Shown here: piece by piece, positions 30,735 to 41,705 of the stretch
How the letters are laid out: each line of letters begins with the position of its first letter
Position numbering within the stretch: position 1 is the stretch's first letter
Assembly: GCA_038030265.1 (NCBI GenBank)
Contig: CM075941.1
Location: 9,796,001 to 9,860,000 of the forward strand
Direction of reading: 5' to 3'
DNA from: Corythucha ciliata
Taxonomy: Eukaryota; Arthropoda; Insecta; Hemiptera; Tingidae
DNA: 64,000 nucleotides
Translations under genes and position numbers: made by a program
The notes under the pieces: model-generated
Told to the model about the DNA's origin: nothing
Databases searched by the model: none
Seen by the model: only the letters and a program-made list of their open reading frames with translations

Positions 30735-31030
30735 GTAACTGTGCTATTATCCCAGTCAATGAATGATTCTAGATGGAAAGTCAAAACGTACAAAAACCGA
30801 CTGTGCCACGTTGTTTGGGATGCCTAGTGGTATAACATACTGAAAGTCCTTGAACTTAGGATTGGCTCAAGAGGTGAGGGGGAAGGGTCAAAGGTCCTTA
30901 TTTATGGTTTTTTGCCTATATCTTAGTACGGGTTGGTCTTTCAAAACATTTATGCGTATACAAAATTAAAGCTCACGGAATTCTCTACTTTTTATTATCT
31001 TATAGTTATAGTTTGTTCACCATTTCAAAC
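30735..31030 (+). repeat. Dispersed repeat family R30, copy 1
   Basis: About 270 bp align by eye, without indels over the best ~165 bp, with the reverse complement of 52375-52690. Shared blocks are GGAAAGTCAAAAC, TTTGGGATGCCTAG/TTTGGAGTGCCTAG, GGGTCAAAGG/GGGGCAAAGG and ATGCGTATACAAAATTA. The block B counterpart is 50475-50770. One frame reads similarly in both copies (FGxPxGxTYxKxL, AQxVxxKGQR, MRIQN), with stops in this copy. Confidence 0.55.
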
Positions 31031-31523
31031 CGATAGCAAGATAAAGGTAAGTATAGAACAGTTAAATTAGGATTTGGCCCAAACACCCAAATGAACAGGA
31101 AAACGTTTGGTGCGCAGTGTTTGATACCCTTCCCGTAACACAGCATAAAAAATTCCCTACGATTCTGCATCGGGTTAAGGAGCAGCTGTTGTTAGAAGTT
31201 TCATTTAGATCGTTCTTACGAAATAATTATTGAACCAATTCTTTTAACGCAAAAATGTTCCAGACTCGAATTGAAGAGCACAAAATTTTACACAAGAAGC
31301 TATCATACCACTATTTTCCTCCCCTTCGTCTTTTGGTAGAAATAGGGGAAGTCTGGAAAGTGAAAAAACCGATAAATATTTGGTGTAATCTCTTTCGGAC
31401 CTGCCTCCTTCCACTGTGTAAACATTTCCCGAAGATTTCACGTCGGGTTTGCGAGTGCTTGAGCTGGAGCTTGGATTTGAGGGTCATTTTGTTCGTTTTA
31501 CTGAAATATCTCCAAAACCATCT
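31031..31523. other. No gene recognised
   Basis: Frame 31255-31530 (91 codons) has no known motif. It is the flank of the hAT insertion and is continuous with 34453 onward, as shown by block B (50770-51264). Confidence 0.4.
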
Positions 31524-32082
31524 GTGCTGACCAGGGGCGGATCCACAGGGGGGGTAATGGGGGTAACTACCCCCCCCAGGATTTCAGAAAAGTTGATTTT
31601 TTAATAAAGATAGAGAGAACATCACGACGATTTCCTGAGGACAAGCATCTTATCTGTCGATTCTCTCATACAAATGCTACCCCCTCCCAAGCAATGCCAA
31701 TTTCGTAGCCTCAGTTTTTCATAAAGTGAATCTTCATGTATGAGATCGTGCAGAAGTCTTTTCATGTTGAGAAATGTATCATTAATGTAAAGAGCTGCAC
31801 CTTTTTGGTACCTATTAGACCGATGAATACGTTCGTCCTGTTTTCGAAGAAAATCAAATACACCTTACCTTTTTGCAGGGTAGATTACCTCTCCAAGATG
31901 TTTCCACCATGAAATTTAGGTGGAAAACTCATGAGACATCCTTATACACCCTGAATCACACCCCAAAATGTCATTAACTTTGGAATTGTGTCACTAACAA
32001 GTTACCTGACTGCTGGTCTATACATGTAGATGGTTGTTTGAATTCTAAAGGAAATTCAGTGCTCTACAATGTCTTAAAGCTA

Positions 32083-32218
32083 GATTTTCCTAGCAGCGCA
32101 AAACGCTCAGCGCAGCGTCATTTAAATTGTTTCCCAGTAGAAAAGTGAAGATGTAACTAGGAATAAATGTAAAATGCGCTGCGCTCGCTAAGCGTTTTGC
32201 GCCGCTATAGGAAAACCC
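32083..32218. repeat. Foldback 1 inside the hAT element
   Basis: ATTTTCCTAGCAGCGCAAAA (32084-32103) pairs with 32199-32217 (TTTTGCGCCGCTATAGGAAA), and CGCTCAGCGCAGCG pairs with CGCTGCGCTCGCTAAGCG. Arms of about 45 bp enclose a loop of about 45 bp. Confidence 0.65.
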
Positions 32219-32500
32219 AGTTTTACGGGAAAATTCCATAGAACGCGTACTACTTTTCGAGTTACAGGCAAAAAAACTCGGGTTTTCGGCGCTTCTGAAG
32301 TGGGGCCCTTCTGGCGGGGAAATTTTGGTGGAAAACTCATGAAAATGACCCATTTTCTTTTATAGCAATTAAAAAAAATAATAATTAGCGATTTTTTGGC
32401 AGAAATGACCATTTTTGGGGAAAAAGAGTGCTCTTCAAAACCAGTGGTTTAACCAGTAACATTCAAACGATCCTTGCTGTTTTTAGCGTGCTAAAAATCG

Positions 32501-32650
32501 TAAGACCCCGTTCACAATCTCTATGCTTTCTTTGTGTGGTGTCCATGCAACCTATCAAAATGCTTCATTTTTCGAGGGAATAAATTTATTTGGTTGCATA
32601 GACTCCACATTCCACACAACGCAGACATAGAGCTTATGAACGGGCCTTAA
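32501..32650. repeat. Foldback 2 inside the hAT element
   Basis: CCCGTTCACAATCTCTATGC (32507-32526) pairs with GACATAGAGCTTATGAACGG (32624-32643). Inner blocks TTTGTGTGGTG and CATGCAACC pair with CCACACAAC and GGTTGCATAG. Arms are about 52 bp. Confidence 0.65.
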
Positions 32651-32668
32651 AGCCTCATGTGAAGCGGT

Positions 32669-32990
32669 TCTTTGAATGGAACTGGATGTGAAGGCTCACC
32701 AAAGCATCGAAAGGTATCGCTCCGGCAGCTGGCTGTCGAATAGAGTGGATTTCACTACTAATATACGAATTTCGACGTTATTAGTAAATTAGGCATTATT
32801 GTGCGGAAATGGCTAAATAAAAGAAGAGAATCACACTAAGTGGTAATTTTTGTCGAATAATAGCAAATTAACTAAAAACGTGGAAATTCGGTGTAGTAAA
32901 TGCACTCTATTTGACAGCCAGCTGCTGGGGCGACATTTTTTGATACTTTGGTGGGCGTTCGTTCGGTGGGCAGTCAGTTCCATTCAAAGG
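32669..32990. repeat. Foldback 3 inside the hAT element
   Basis: TTCTTTGAATGGAACTGG (32669) pairs with CAGTTCCATTCAAAGG (to 32990). CACCAAAGCATCG pairs with TGATACTTTGGTGG, and CAGCTGGCTGTCGAATAGAG pairs with CTCTATTTGACAGCCAGCTG. Arms of about 120 bp, well preserved in the middle. Confidence 0.65.
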
Positions 32991-34511
32991 CCCACTGACG
33001 ATGAGGTTTTCAGGACGTTTAGCATGTTGAAATTCGCAAGGATTGTTTGAATTTTGCAGGTCAAAACAAGCGATTTTGAAGAGAAAAGTTACATTTTTCT
33101 TCTTTAAAAAACATTGTCATTTTTGCTGGAAAATTGCCAATTAATTAATCAAACGCTCATGAGTAATTTTGAATGGGACACGTTGGAGAAGTTTCTCTGA
33201 TCCATGGAAAGTCGATAGGCGCTGTTGATCAACTGTGGGAGAGGACTTATTTTTCCTTTTGATTTGGATCATTGCTTCCGCACCTACGGCCTATTATTCA
33301 TTATCTAGTCAGATTTAGTATGATCAAGTGGGGGTTGAATTTTGTGGAAAATTAAAAATGCCCATATCGTACAATCTTAAGGAGGTGTTGAGGCGACAGA
33401 AAATAGTTATTTTATGTCGAAAATTGCTATTCCTGACTTACTGTCACGGTACTGACAGGGTCTGTCAGGGTGGCAGAGTGTTTTTCCCGAATCCATAGCC
33501 AAAAATTTACAGAAAGTCTGCTACAAAGCGAGTTACTCGCATTTATTTAGGGAAAGAGATGTTATCCTAAAAAGATGTTAGAAAAATCAAATCTCGATGG
33601 ATTTTGATTTTCGTACCACCACCATAGTGTATTTAGCGTTTTCGACTGCAAATGAGGTCAAATTTCATCAATTTTTTTTTTCTACACTTATTCGCATCCA
33701 ACCTGTATGTATAAGTAGAAAGTTTTCGACATAAAAAATTAATACTTTGAAACACTAAACACAACTTTTGGCTGCCCGAAAACCGCGATTTTTGGGTCAT
33801 TTTATCAGTTTGTTCTATAAATATCCCCCAAAACGAGAGGCTTTATAGAGGAAACCCTTCTCGAACAAAACATTTAGGGTCATTGAATTTCCTACACCAA
33901 TACATTCATGTGAATAAGTACATTGGTTTTCCACGACCAATGCGGAGCGCGCTACAAACTTACGGGCCTTTTTTTCTAAAATGGGTGAAAGGCTTAACAT
34001 CACCGGTTTCCGACCAATCTATGCTCTGTGAGCTTGATTTCTGTCCATCAACCTTCATTCCATTAGCCTACCCAACTTTTTCAAGCCCCTAGCTCCACCT
34101 CGGTTGAAAATTTTGAAGCCTTCTATTCTAGATTTTATATAAAAAAGACTGACCATTTTGCCTCCAGAAAACGATAATTTATGCGTTAAACTTGGCGTTT
34201 TCGTGTTCTGGGACACCACTAGGTCCCTAGCGTCGGTAACCGTTAATTTGCAGGGGAAAAGAATAATGAGGCAGGACTAATTCGGCATGGGTACTACACA
34301 TCCTCATTTGTCTTGAAACATCAACCCAATATTTCATGAATTTTGGAAGCGATGGAATGATGTAACATGAGGGTGTTTGATGTAAAGGGAGAGAGGGGGG
34401 GGGGGGTCATCGGCATTACCCCCCCTAGGATTCAGACCTGGATCCGCCCCTGGTGCTGACTAATCATTCTATTAGGCTCAATTTGATGACCACAAAAAAG
34501 CCACTTCAAGG

Positions 34512-34691
34512 TTAATAAATTAATTGGACTGATATTATCCGGACGACGATGGAAGGGCATAGCCCAACACGATTCGAGTTTCGAGAAAAAATGGCTCCCC
34601 GGCGGAATTTGAACCCCCAACCTCTGGAGTACCAGTCCAGCACGCTGCCATTTGCGCCACGGAGACTCCTATGGGAGTCGTACTCCGAGGG
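34512..34691 (-). mobile_element. tRNA-derived SINE, block A copy
   Basis: Matches the SINE delimited by target duplications at 58695-58912. In minus orientation it has a short head, a tRNA-like part (34592-34666) with A-box-like GTGGCGCAAATGG and B-box-like GGTTCAAATTCC, and then a body shared by all copies (AAACTCGAATCGTGTTGGGC). It ends in an AT-rich tail near 34512. The anticodon loop position reads CTGGTAC (GGT anticodon, Thr-like). Several stem mismatches argue against a working tRNA. The B copy is 51316-51493. Confidence 0.7.
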
Positions 34692-35036
34692 ATAAGCTAA
34701 GCCGAACCCCACCCAGGTCCATTGTTTCTCGAAACTCGATATCCATCCCACTTCAAGGTCCCATGCACGTTTTTCCTCGTTCGTATGGTATAGCGGAAGC
34801 CGCGTGAACAACGATGCAAAATTGAACAGGCGTGCCTAACTTTTTCAATGTCAAAACGATTTCAACGAAATACGGGATGCTTATAAAAAAATATTAGGAG
34901 GGATTCTAAACGCATCCATCTGAAGAGCGTTTAGCAAAAATGGCCGCTTTACGTTATAAACTTATTCTAACAAATTTTCGATGGATAGTTTAGCGAAAAT
35001 ATAACGAACGCTATTTAACCCAACTTTAACCCTCTG
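34692..35036. other. No gene recognised; end of block A
   Basis: Non-coding flank shared with 51494-51849. B has GCGTGCGTGC expanded near 51636. After AACCCTCTG the two copies diverge completely. Confidence 0.5.
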
Positions 35037-35099
35037 GCGGCCCGTCGAAAGTTTACGTTAAACAGTCAGTTGAGCACGGCCTCCGCGGCCCATTCGCAT

Positions 35100-35267
35100 C
35101 AGTGTGGTGACACCTCGTCGTCGAGGCTTTCGTGGTTAAGCCTCCCCGTCTTTACGTCTACTAGTCTTCACGTTGACTCGTCTTCACGTCAACCGCCTTC
35201 TCGTCAACTCGTCTGCATATCGATTCGTACTCTCGTCGTCTCGTCTTCACGTTGACTCGTCTTTACG
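35100..35267. repeat. Minisatellite at the gap edge
   Basis: Imperfect repeats of TCGTCTTCACGTTGACTCG and shorter variants (TCGTCAAC, TCGTCGTC) run to the first N at 35268. The array probably continues in the gap and may have caused the assembly to break. Confidence 0.6.
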
Positions 35268-35767
35268 NNNNNNNNNNNNNNNNNNNNNNNNNNNNNNNNN
35301 NNNNNNNNNNNNNNNNNNNNNNNNNNNNNNNNNNNNNNNNNNNNNNNNNNNNNNNNNNNNNNNNNNNNNNNNNNNNNNNNNNNNNNNNNNNNNNNNNNNN
35401 NNNNNNNNNNNNNNNNNNNNNNNNNNNNNNNNNNNNNNNNNNNNNNNNNNNNNNNNNNNNNNNNNNNNNNNNNNNNNNNNNNNNNNNNNNNNNNNNNNNN
35501 NNNNNNNNNNNNNNNNNNNNNNNNNNNNNNNNNNNNNNNNNNNNNNNNNNNNNNNNNNNNNNNNNNNNNNNNNNNNNNNNNNNNNNNNNNNNNNNNNNNN
35601 NNNNNNNNNNNNNNNNNNNNNNNNNNNNNNNNNNNNNNNNNNNNNNNNNNNNNNNNNNNNNNNNNNNNNNNNNNNNNNNNNNNNNNNNNNNNNNNNNNNN
35701 NNNNNNNNNNNNNNNNNNNNNNNNNNNNNNNNNNNNNNNNNNNNNNNNNNNNNNNNNNNNNNNNNNN
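35268..35767. other. Assembly gap, 500 N
   Basis: Exactly 500 N. A round number means a gap of unknown size. Open frames drawn across it are artefacts. Confidence 0.98.
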
Positions 35768-35998
35768 TCGTGGGTCGGCGCCTAATGTATCGGTTCCTTG
35801 ATGGTCGGCGGCTGGTATGTTTGCGTCTCGTGGTCCATTTGCATGATTCATCATATTCGCACAAGCAGGAGCCCTGGAAAGATGCCCATTTAGGCTAATG
35901 AAGGACCTTCCGCAACCATTGCAGGTTGACCTGGGCCGAGGCGTGGCTGCAAAAATATCTGTGCTTGATGCGCGTGATGTATCTTGGGAGCCAAACAT
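35768..35998 (-). pseudogene. RLE-type LINE, 5' end only (block B)
   Basis: Same frame as 14441-14671: MFGSQDTSRASS start, finger CNGCGRSFISLNGHLSRAPAC, then cut by the gap after about 77 codons. The poly(T) tract upstream (36023-36042) is one of the length-variable runs between A and B. Confidence 0.75.
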
Positions 35999-36264
35999 GT
36001 GTGTCCAACGAAACCAGGCAGATTTTTTTTTTTTTTTTTTTTCAATTTTTTTAGGTTGAAACTGCTGAACAAAAACTCCGCGATCCTACATGTCGGCTAT
36101 CCGAAATGATTAACTCTCATTATGGTCCGCAATATCCAGAAGGTATCTGCCAAAATTCACTTTCCTACACTGCCTTTTTCCCTCTTTTTTTTCGACAATA
36201 ATTTGAGGAGCAAGTTTTCACGATACACTTCTGAATGCTTCACTTGTATTTAGGAAGACTATTA

Positions 36265-36360
36265 AGATCTTACATTTATTATTACCTTCGTTTATTTTAA
36301 TCAGTTGTTCTAAAAAATATAATTTGTTCAATCACGAACTATTTTTACGAACACGTTACA
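36265..36360 (+). repeat. LTR fragment, block B copy
   Basis: Counterpart of 14938-15033, ending GAACACGTTACA, with no element body attached. Confidence 0.55.
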
Positions 36361-36550
36361 GAATACAAACAAATTATTCCCGTAACGGATCGCCCGGTGC
36401 CAACGTCTTCACCATGATCTGCGTCGCTGTAGCATTCCAATTCCCAGACATGTATCCCCTCTTGTACGTTGTTTTCTTTAACCACATCCGGTAACCCTCG
36501 GAAATCACCTTTATACCCAATTAAAACTCCTTCTTTTAGGGCTCCTTTAA

Positions 36551-36742
36551 CAGTTTCCAGGCCGGTTTGTCAGTTTCCTGGTCTCTTTCTCAATTTGGCC
36601 TTAGTCATTTTGTCAGTTTTCAGGCCACTGAGCCAGTTGCCAGCCACTTCGTCCGTATCGAGGCCAATTTGTCTGTTTCCAGGCCGCCTTTACAGTTTCC
36701 GGACAATTTTGTCAGTTTTCAAAGCCACTGAACCAGTTTCTG
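36551..36742. repeat. 20-bp minisatellite, block B copy
   Basis: Counterpart of 15225-15416 with the same unit number and a few single-base differences. Confidence 0.8.
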
Positions 36743-36779
36743 AAAACAAATATACCTCCTGTACACACGCGTAATTATA

Positions 36780-38439
36780 AGTAGGACCTATGAAATAAAA
36801 ACCTTCGACCGACAATTCAAATATTCAGTTGGAATCAGCAAAGACAAAAAAAAAATTGTTTGAATTTACTTTTTTCGTGTCGTCTTCTTCTTAGCGAAAT
36901 ATGACAATCAGTTATTTTTTATACAGGTATGAGGGAAGACAATTTTACAGGGTGACGATGATTCAGGTTGGTTTTGTTGGGGGGGGGGGAGAGCTTCAGC
37001 AAGCTAAAAAACGAAAAAGGAAACTCCCTTTTAAGATGAGCTCTTTTTTTTCTTTTTTTTTAAATGATTAAATTAATTTTCGGGGAGGTCATTTTTCAAA
37101 GTGCCCCTTTGAATTATCCTCTCACACAGTTCCCTGCTTTGACTCTACAGAAGAGAGAAGTTGAGGATGAAAGGATGGTGACTCGTGGTAGTGGTGGAGG
37201 GGGTGGGGGTGGGTAAGAAGATTGAATTTAAGGCTTAGCTAAAAACGAAAACGACAGCGAAATCATAATACAGGTATTAACAAACGGCTTGGATGCCGTT
37301 GGGAGAGGGGATGGTCCTTTTAAGTAAAAAGAGAGAGAAAAAATAAAAAAAAAAGAAGACGGTTATAGGAATAAAAAAGATAACGGTAAATAAGGATTGC
37401 TATAAGGAAGTTGAGTTCTTGAAGGGGTTTTGAAAGAAATTGTGGTGAGGGGAGGAGGATGAGGGATTTAAAATTGAACCCCTTATATTCGTTTTCCCAG
37501 CCTTTTGAAATTTGTAAGGGATCTTCCTTTTTCTCTTTTCTCCCACCTAAATCCTCTTCAGACCTGAAGATGAAGAGGGAAAATCGCTGACCAATTATAA
37601 AATACGAATCATTAGCGAGGGGAAAACAAATTTCCTTGGGCTTTCCACAGAGGAAGTTGCAGCGGGAGGAGGGGACCGGAAAATTTTACGGTAATCAGTT
37701 TTCCCACATTTCCTGCGTAAAAAAAAAAAAAAAGAAGAAGAAAAAAAGGACGGCAGAATGGTACCTTGGTGCAGAGGTGGATGAAAAGAATCTGGGGAGA
37801 ATACTAGTAATGAACTTCCTCTCTCCGGGTTTCTCTACGGCTTTTTTTTTTTTTTTTTTCCTCTTTTTCTTTCTCTGTTCCACACTCTTCTCCTACTTCT
37901 CTCTTCTAATTCCTTTTTTTTTTTTTTTTCTTTCTTACCTTTTTGGAAACATCCACCGCTCAACCGGGTTCTTTTTTGGGGCTCTTTGTTGAAAATTGAA
38001 AAGAGTGAGAGAGACCACTGCTAATGAAGCGTAACTGAACCCTCCCCCTCTTTTTTAACCAACATATTACCGTACAGTATAGGTACTCTTTTTGAATAAA
38101 AACAAACATCATTAGCATTTTGTGTAAAAACAAAGTCTTAGGTAAAAAGACAAATATTTTGCAATCTTTTTACTTCCATGTTCCATAAGGGGATGGAAGT
38201 GTGGTGTTCGTGAAAAAAAATCGAGTCCGAGCTGACATTTTCCTTATAAATCGTCTGTTCAAACTATAAAATACGAAGTTCAAGCTCGTTATCCCCAAAG
38301 AAATTCGAGGCCAAATAACAAAGCGCTTGATTTGGATACAACCAGTAATGTCCTGTTAAAACATCTCCCCAAAAAGCGATAGTACTTCTTACCCATCTTT
38401 TTATTAAAATGTTGTTCGTCAGTCGACTTCGAAACTTGA
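36780..38439. other. No gene recognised; counterpart of 15450-17129
   Basis: Homopolymer-rich non-coding sequence. A and T runs near 37721, 37842 and 37914 are shorter than in block A. No gene is supported. Confidence 0.5.
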
Positions 38440-38997
38440 ATTTGTTTAGCAACAAATTATCTAGACGAAAATAAGGCCGAATACTATACTTATCAACTTA
38501 AAAGCGAGCGCTGTTTCAGAGTTGTCATTCGCGGTTTACATTACACGTGCGATACGAAACTTATGCTGGACGAGTTGAAAGAACTCGGCTACGCGCCATC
38601 ACAAATGTTACCAGTTTTACATCCAATTACTAAATGTCCATTACCACTTTTCTTCCTGGATTTAAAACCCAGCCCCATGAATGAGTCTATATACAAACTG
38701 GAACGTCTTTACGGGGCAGTCATAAAAGTGGAACCTCCAAAACCAAAACGAAACGTGTTGCAATCTACCAACTGCCAAGACTTCGGGCACTCAAAAAACT
38801 TCTGTCACAGAAGTTCAAGATGCTCAAGAAGTTCAAGAAATGTGAAGGCCACCATCCAACAAATAAATGCACTCAGGACAATGAAGGAAGGCAAGGTACT
38901 AGGCCAACGTATGCCGAAGTCATTAAACCTCCTAGCGACAACAGCAGTGATCTACTCAATAAACTTGTGGACAAAATTGATTCACTTCTATAAATAA
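38440..38997 (+). pseudogene. LINE-X ORF1, block B copy with zinc knuckles deleted
   Basis: Same N-terminal domain as 17130-17903. An internal deletion of about 177 bp (junction near 38877, CTCAG/GACAATG) removes the second and third CCHC knuckles, and extra bases near 38812-38840 disturb the first. The frame after the deletion is shifted and ends at 38997. It could not bind RNA normally. Confidence 0.8.
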
Positions 38998-39052
38998 TAA
39001 AACCTCTAATTCTAACTCTCACACAAGTTCTCCCTGTTCTACTCTCAAATAA

Positions 39053-39311
39053 ATGACAGATTTTGCAACAAGCCCTTTGAATGTAGGCACCTCGAACGCT
39101 AGAGGCGTTTACCAGAAAGTTCACGAGCTGAAACATTTTCTGAACACGTACAATGTTGATGTCTTCATGATAAGTGAAACTAAGCTAGCTCCACATTGTA
39201 ATTTCTATGTACCGGGATGTAACGTATACCAAGCGGACCATCCATCTTATGATAGAAAAGGAGGGTCAGCAATAATAATAATAAAATCTTCGTTCGCTCA
39301 TGATGAACTAC
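39053..39311 (+). pseudogene. LINE-X ORF2 start, block B copy
   Basis: Counterpart of 17900-18161: MTDFATSPLNVGTSNARGVY, with the Trp of the WNARG motif changed to Ser, then DVFMISETKL. Interrupted at 39312 by the same LTR element, at the same base and with the same CTAC duplication. Confidence 0.85.
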
Positions 39312-40457
39312 TGTAACGGGTGGAAAACCCCGTTGACGTGGGGGAGTTTTAGGGGAGAAATGGTTGTTTTTTGGGTCCAATAGGTATTTTTATTAGTTAA
39401 GTATTTTTAAACAGTGTTCTCTCAACTCTTCTCACAATTATTTAGATTCTAGGGATGGCTGGAAGGGGACTCTCTATTAACAGGGGAGAGGGGGGCAACA
39501 GCTAGTTGGTGGTGTTGATGAAGGGACGCCGGGCAGGGACTCTATTCCTTTTTCCTAGATGCCCTCCTTGTGCTTAGGGATATTGGTGGAAGGAAGGGGA
39601 AAATGCTTACAATGCGTTCTCATGGATTTTCTTCCGATTCGTTTCTCTTTTTATTTGGTTTTTCATTTGATTGATTTAAATATTCCTCTAGGCCTTGATG
39701 CACTCGTTACACTACCCTCTTCTTCATGAGACCAGCGTCCTCGCTGGAACTTGTCCTTATTTCTTGGAATGTCAGAAGTTTTGAAGAGAAAGAAGTTGAA
39801 GAGGCAGATGTATGTCGCTTGATACATCCTTCGAGCAGTTCATTGGCCAAATAATTTTGGTTGTGGTCGAATCATGCCCTCCGGATTGTGTTAGTTTGAA
39901 GTGGCGTGGTGTTCGGTGAGACTGTTGTCCATGGCGTTGGCGAAGGCGGCAGTATCACGCCAGAGTAAGCCGATGAAAATAGGAATTAGAATAAGGTAAG
40001 GCCAATGTGATCGAGGGGGGGGGCGGTTGACGATTATGAGTTGATGCACGAGGTGGTCGTAAAGAGGAATAAGAGATTAAGGAATTATGATAGTGGGAGC
40101 TGGTTGGAGGGGCTAGGATGCTGGTGAAATACATTGTCATAATTATAATAATATTATACCTAGTTCATTTCAATTGAGAAGAATTTAGTTCAATAATTAG
40201 GTAATAGTTTCTTTATCTCTAATTGACGTTTAAATTTTGTTTCTTTATACGAAGGCTTAACATTACTTTTATTTTTATTTTTCATTTTTCATTTTTCATT
40301 TTTAAACCACGGAACATGATGACGAAGACAGCTGACCTAAACTTAATGATGATGCTCGAAAACTGAAACAGTCAGAATGACAGAGAGGGGAGGACTCGCC
40401 AAAGGAGTAGTAAAACAATAAAAAAAATTGAGTAATGTGATATTGTAGGTGAGGTTG

Positions 40458-40640
40458 TGTTGTACAAGTGACTGTTTTTATATTTTTGGCGCGAGCCGGA
40501 AACCGTTGATTGTTACCGTTACCTTTTGAGTTGTCCTAAGAAAAGAATAATGTGGTTCTAACCTTGTACGAAGAAAAGTGTGAATACAAGAAAATACGTA
40601 TTTGATGCGAACAAATTTATTAATTCCCTAAATTCCAAGT
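40458..40640 (+). repeat. Solo Copia LTR
   Basis: TGTTGTACAAG start, 183 bp, flanked by GGTTG at 40453-40457 and 40641-40645. A solo LTR with a 5-bp duplication is the product of recombination between the two LTRs of a full Copia element. Block A has internal Copia sequence with only the 3' LTR at this place. Confidence 0.75.
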
Positions 40641-40898
40641 GGTTGATTTCAACGTCGATTGTTGAGGTGATCTAGGAAAGGGGAAGAGTGGTCGCATAAA
40701 GAAAGCGGAAAAATGAAAGATGAGTAGCAAGAGCGAGAAAGTGAGAAAAACAGCGGGATGTAGAACTTTTAATGACAAATACGAAAAAATAAAATGTAAG
40801 AGATGATAATAGGTAGGGGTTAATAAAAAATTATAGATTAGAGGGGGAAACTTTCGGCCTCTCTCATGTTATGAATTGGACCGGGTAAAAATATCTCT

Positions 40899-41705
40899 TT
40901 ACCCTTGGGGTTTTAAATTGATTTGGGGCTTGAGGAATAGCAATATACGTGTTTGATGACTGGAATTTGATGGGTTGGGTCCAAGTTGATCGCAGATGTT
41001 GGATCTTGCAAGTTTTCGGGATTGATGCCTGGATCGAACGATTAGTACGTGTACGATTATAGTCCGTGCGTAAATAGGTTTCTGAAAACTGGGAAGGGCA
41101 GAATTTTCGGGATATTTATTGGATAGGACAGTTTTCGAAGCGACGAAGCAAGGTGACGAGGAAGTATTAAAGGGGGGGTCTATGTTAGCGGTGGAGGGGT
41201 TAGGTTTGTTAGGGGCGGTGGGGGTAGGCTCATTAGGTGTTTTGGGGGGAGGTTCTTTAGGGGTTGTGATGGTGGGTTCGTTAGGGGAGGTTGGGGTCGT
41301 TGGTTCGTTAGAGGTGGTAGGGGTCCTTAGTTCGTTAGGGGCGACGGGGCTAAGTTAGCTTTTGCTTGGCGGTGTTTCCTCTTCCTGGGGCGGTGTGAAT
41401 AAAATGGGGAGATCCTCGATGTCATCAAATCGATAGTTGTCTAACTCGTGGAGGGGGGTGGACCAAAGTAAATAATTATTTCGGGGGCTTCTTAAACGAC
41501 ATGGTGGAAGGAAATTTACATGAAAGCTAAAGGTCATTCGTGAAATTTTGCTTGAAGTGTGAAAAGAAAGATGAACATAACGAAGCAGGTGTGGAAGGGA
41601 GGTGAAGATGTGACAAGAAAGGAAATGAAAATGAGAAGATGAAAGAGTAAATGCGATACGTATTTGAAAAAGGTAGAAGCCGTATACTATAGGTTTATCT
41701 AACAT
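40899..41705 (-). pseudogene. Proline-rich ORF of the LTR element, block B copy
   Basis: Counterpart of 22023-22829 with the same start, the same in-frame TAA (41355-41357) and the same PNEPTTPT-type repeats. The two copies are almost identical, so the stop predates the duplication. The frame remaining open for about 150 codons after the stop could mean that the stop is recent, that it is read through, or that chance is helped by the repeat structure. Confidence 0.5.

Larger units (their letters stand above)
31532..34452. mobile_element. Non-autonomous hAT element, 2921 bp, with empty site in block B
   Basis: The ends CAGGGGCGGATCCA and TGGATCCGCCCCTG are inverted, and GTGCTGAC occurs on both sides (31524-31531 and 34453-34460), the 8-bp duplication of hAT elements. 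Block B has a single GTGCTGAC at 51257-51264 with continuous flanks, so the insertion limits are exact. G runs and C runs near both ends form a second inverted block. No transposase frame is visible; the longest frames are below 90 codons. The interior contains at least three separate foldbacks (32083-32218, 32501-32650, 32669-32990). Confidence 0.9.
14441..35036. repeat. Duplicated block A (partner 35768-51849)
   Basis: From TCGTGGGTCGGCGCC at 14441 to AACCCTCTG at 35036 the sequence is co-linear with 35768-51849, apart from large differences. In A only: Copia internal region (19077-21582), LINE-Y and part of the LINE-2 leader (about 24470-26136), and the hAT element 31532-34452. In B only: 40222-40452, about 550 bp at 43019-43566, about 147 bp at 45455-45603, and block C 46533-48430. 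Shared parts differ by scattered single-base changes. Both copies carry the same nested insertions, so the nesting predates the copying. Confidence 0.9.

Noticed and set aside
35173..35998. Long open frames spanning the N block
   Set aside because: They consist almost wholly of N; they are gap artefacts apart from the real RLE-type LINE residues at 35768-35998.
36469..36774. 101-codon frame conserved in both blocks (also 15143-15448)
   Set aside because: It translates the 20-bp minisatellite; 20 is not a multiple of 3, so the repeated peptides change phase and coding is unlikely.
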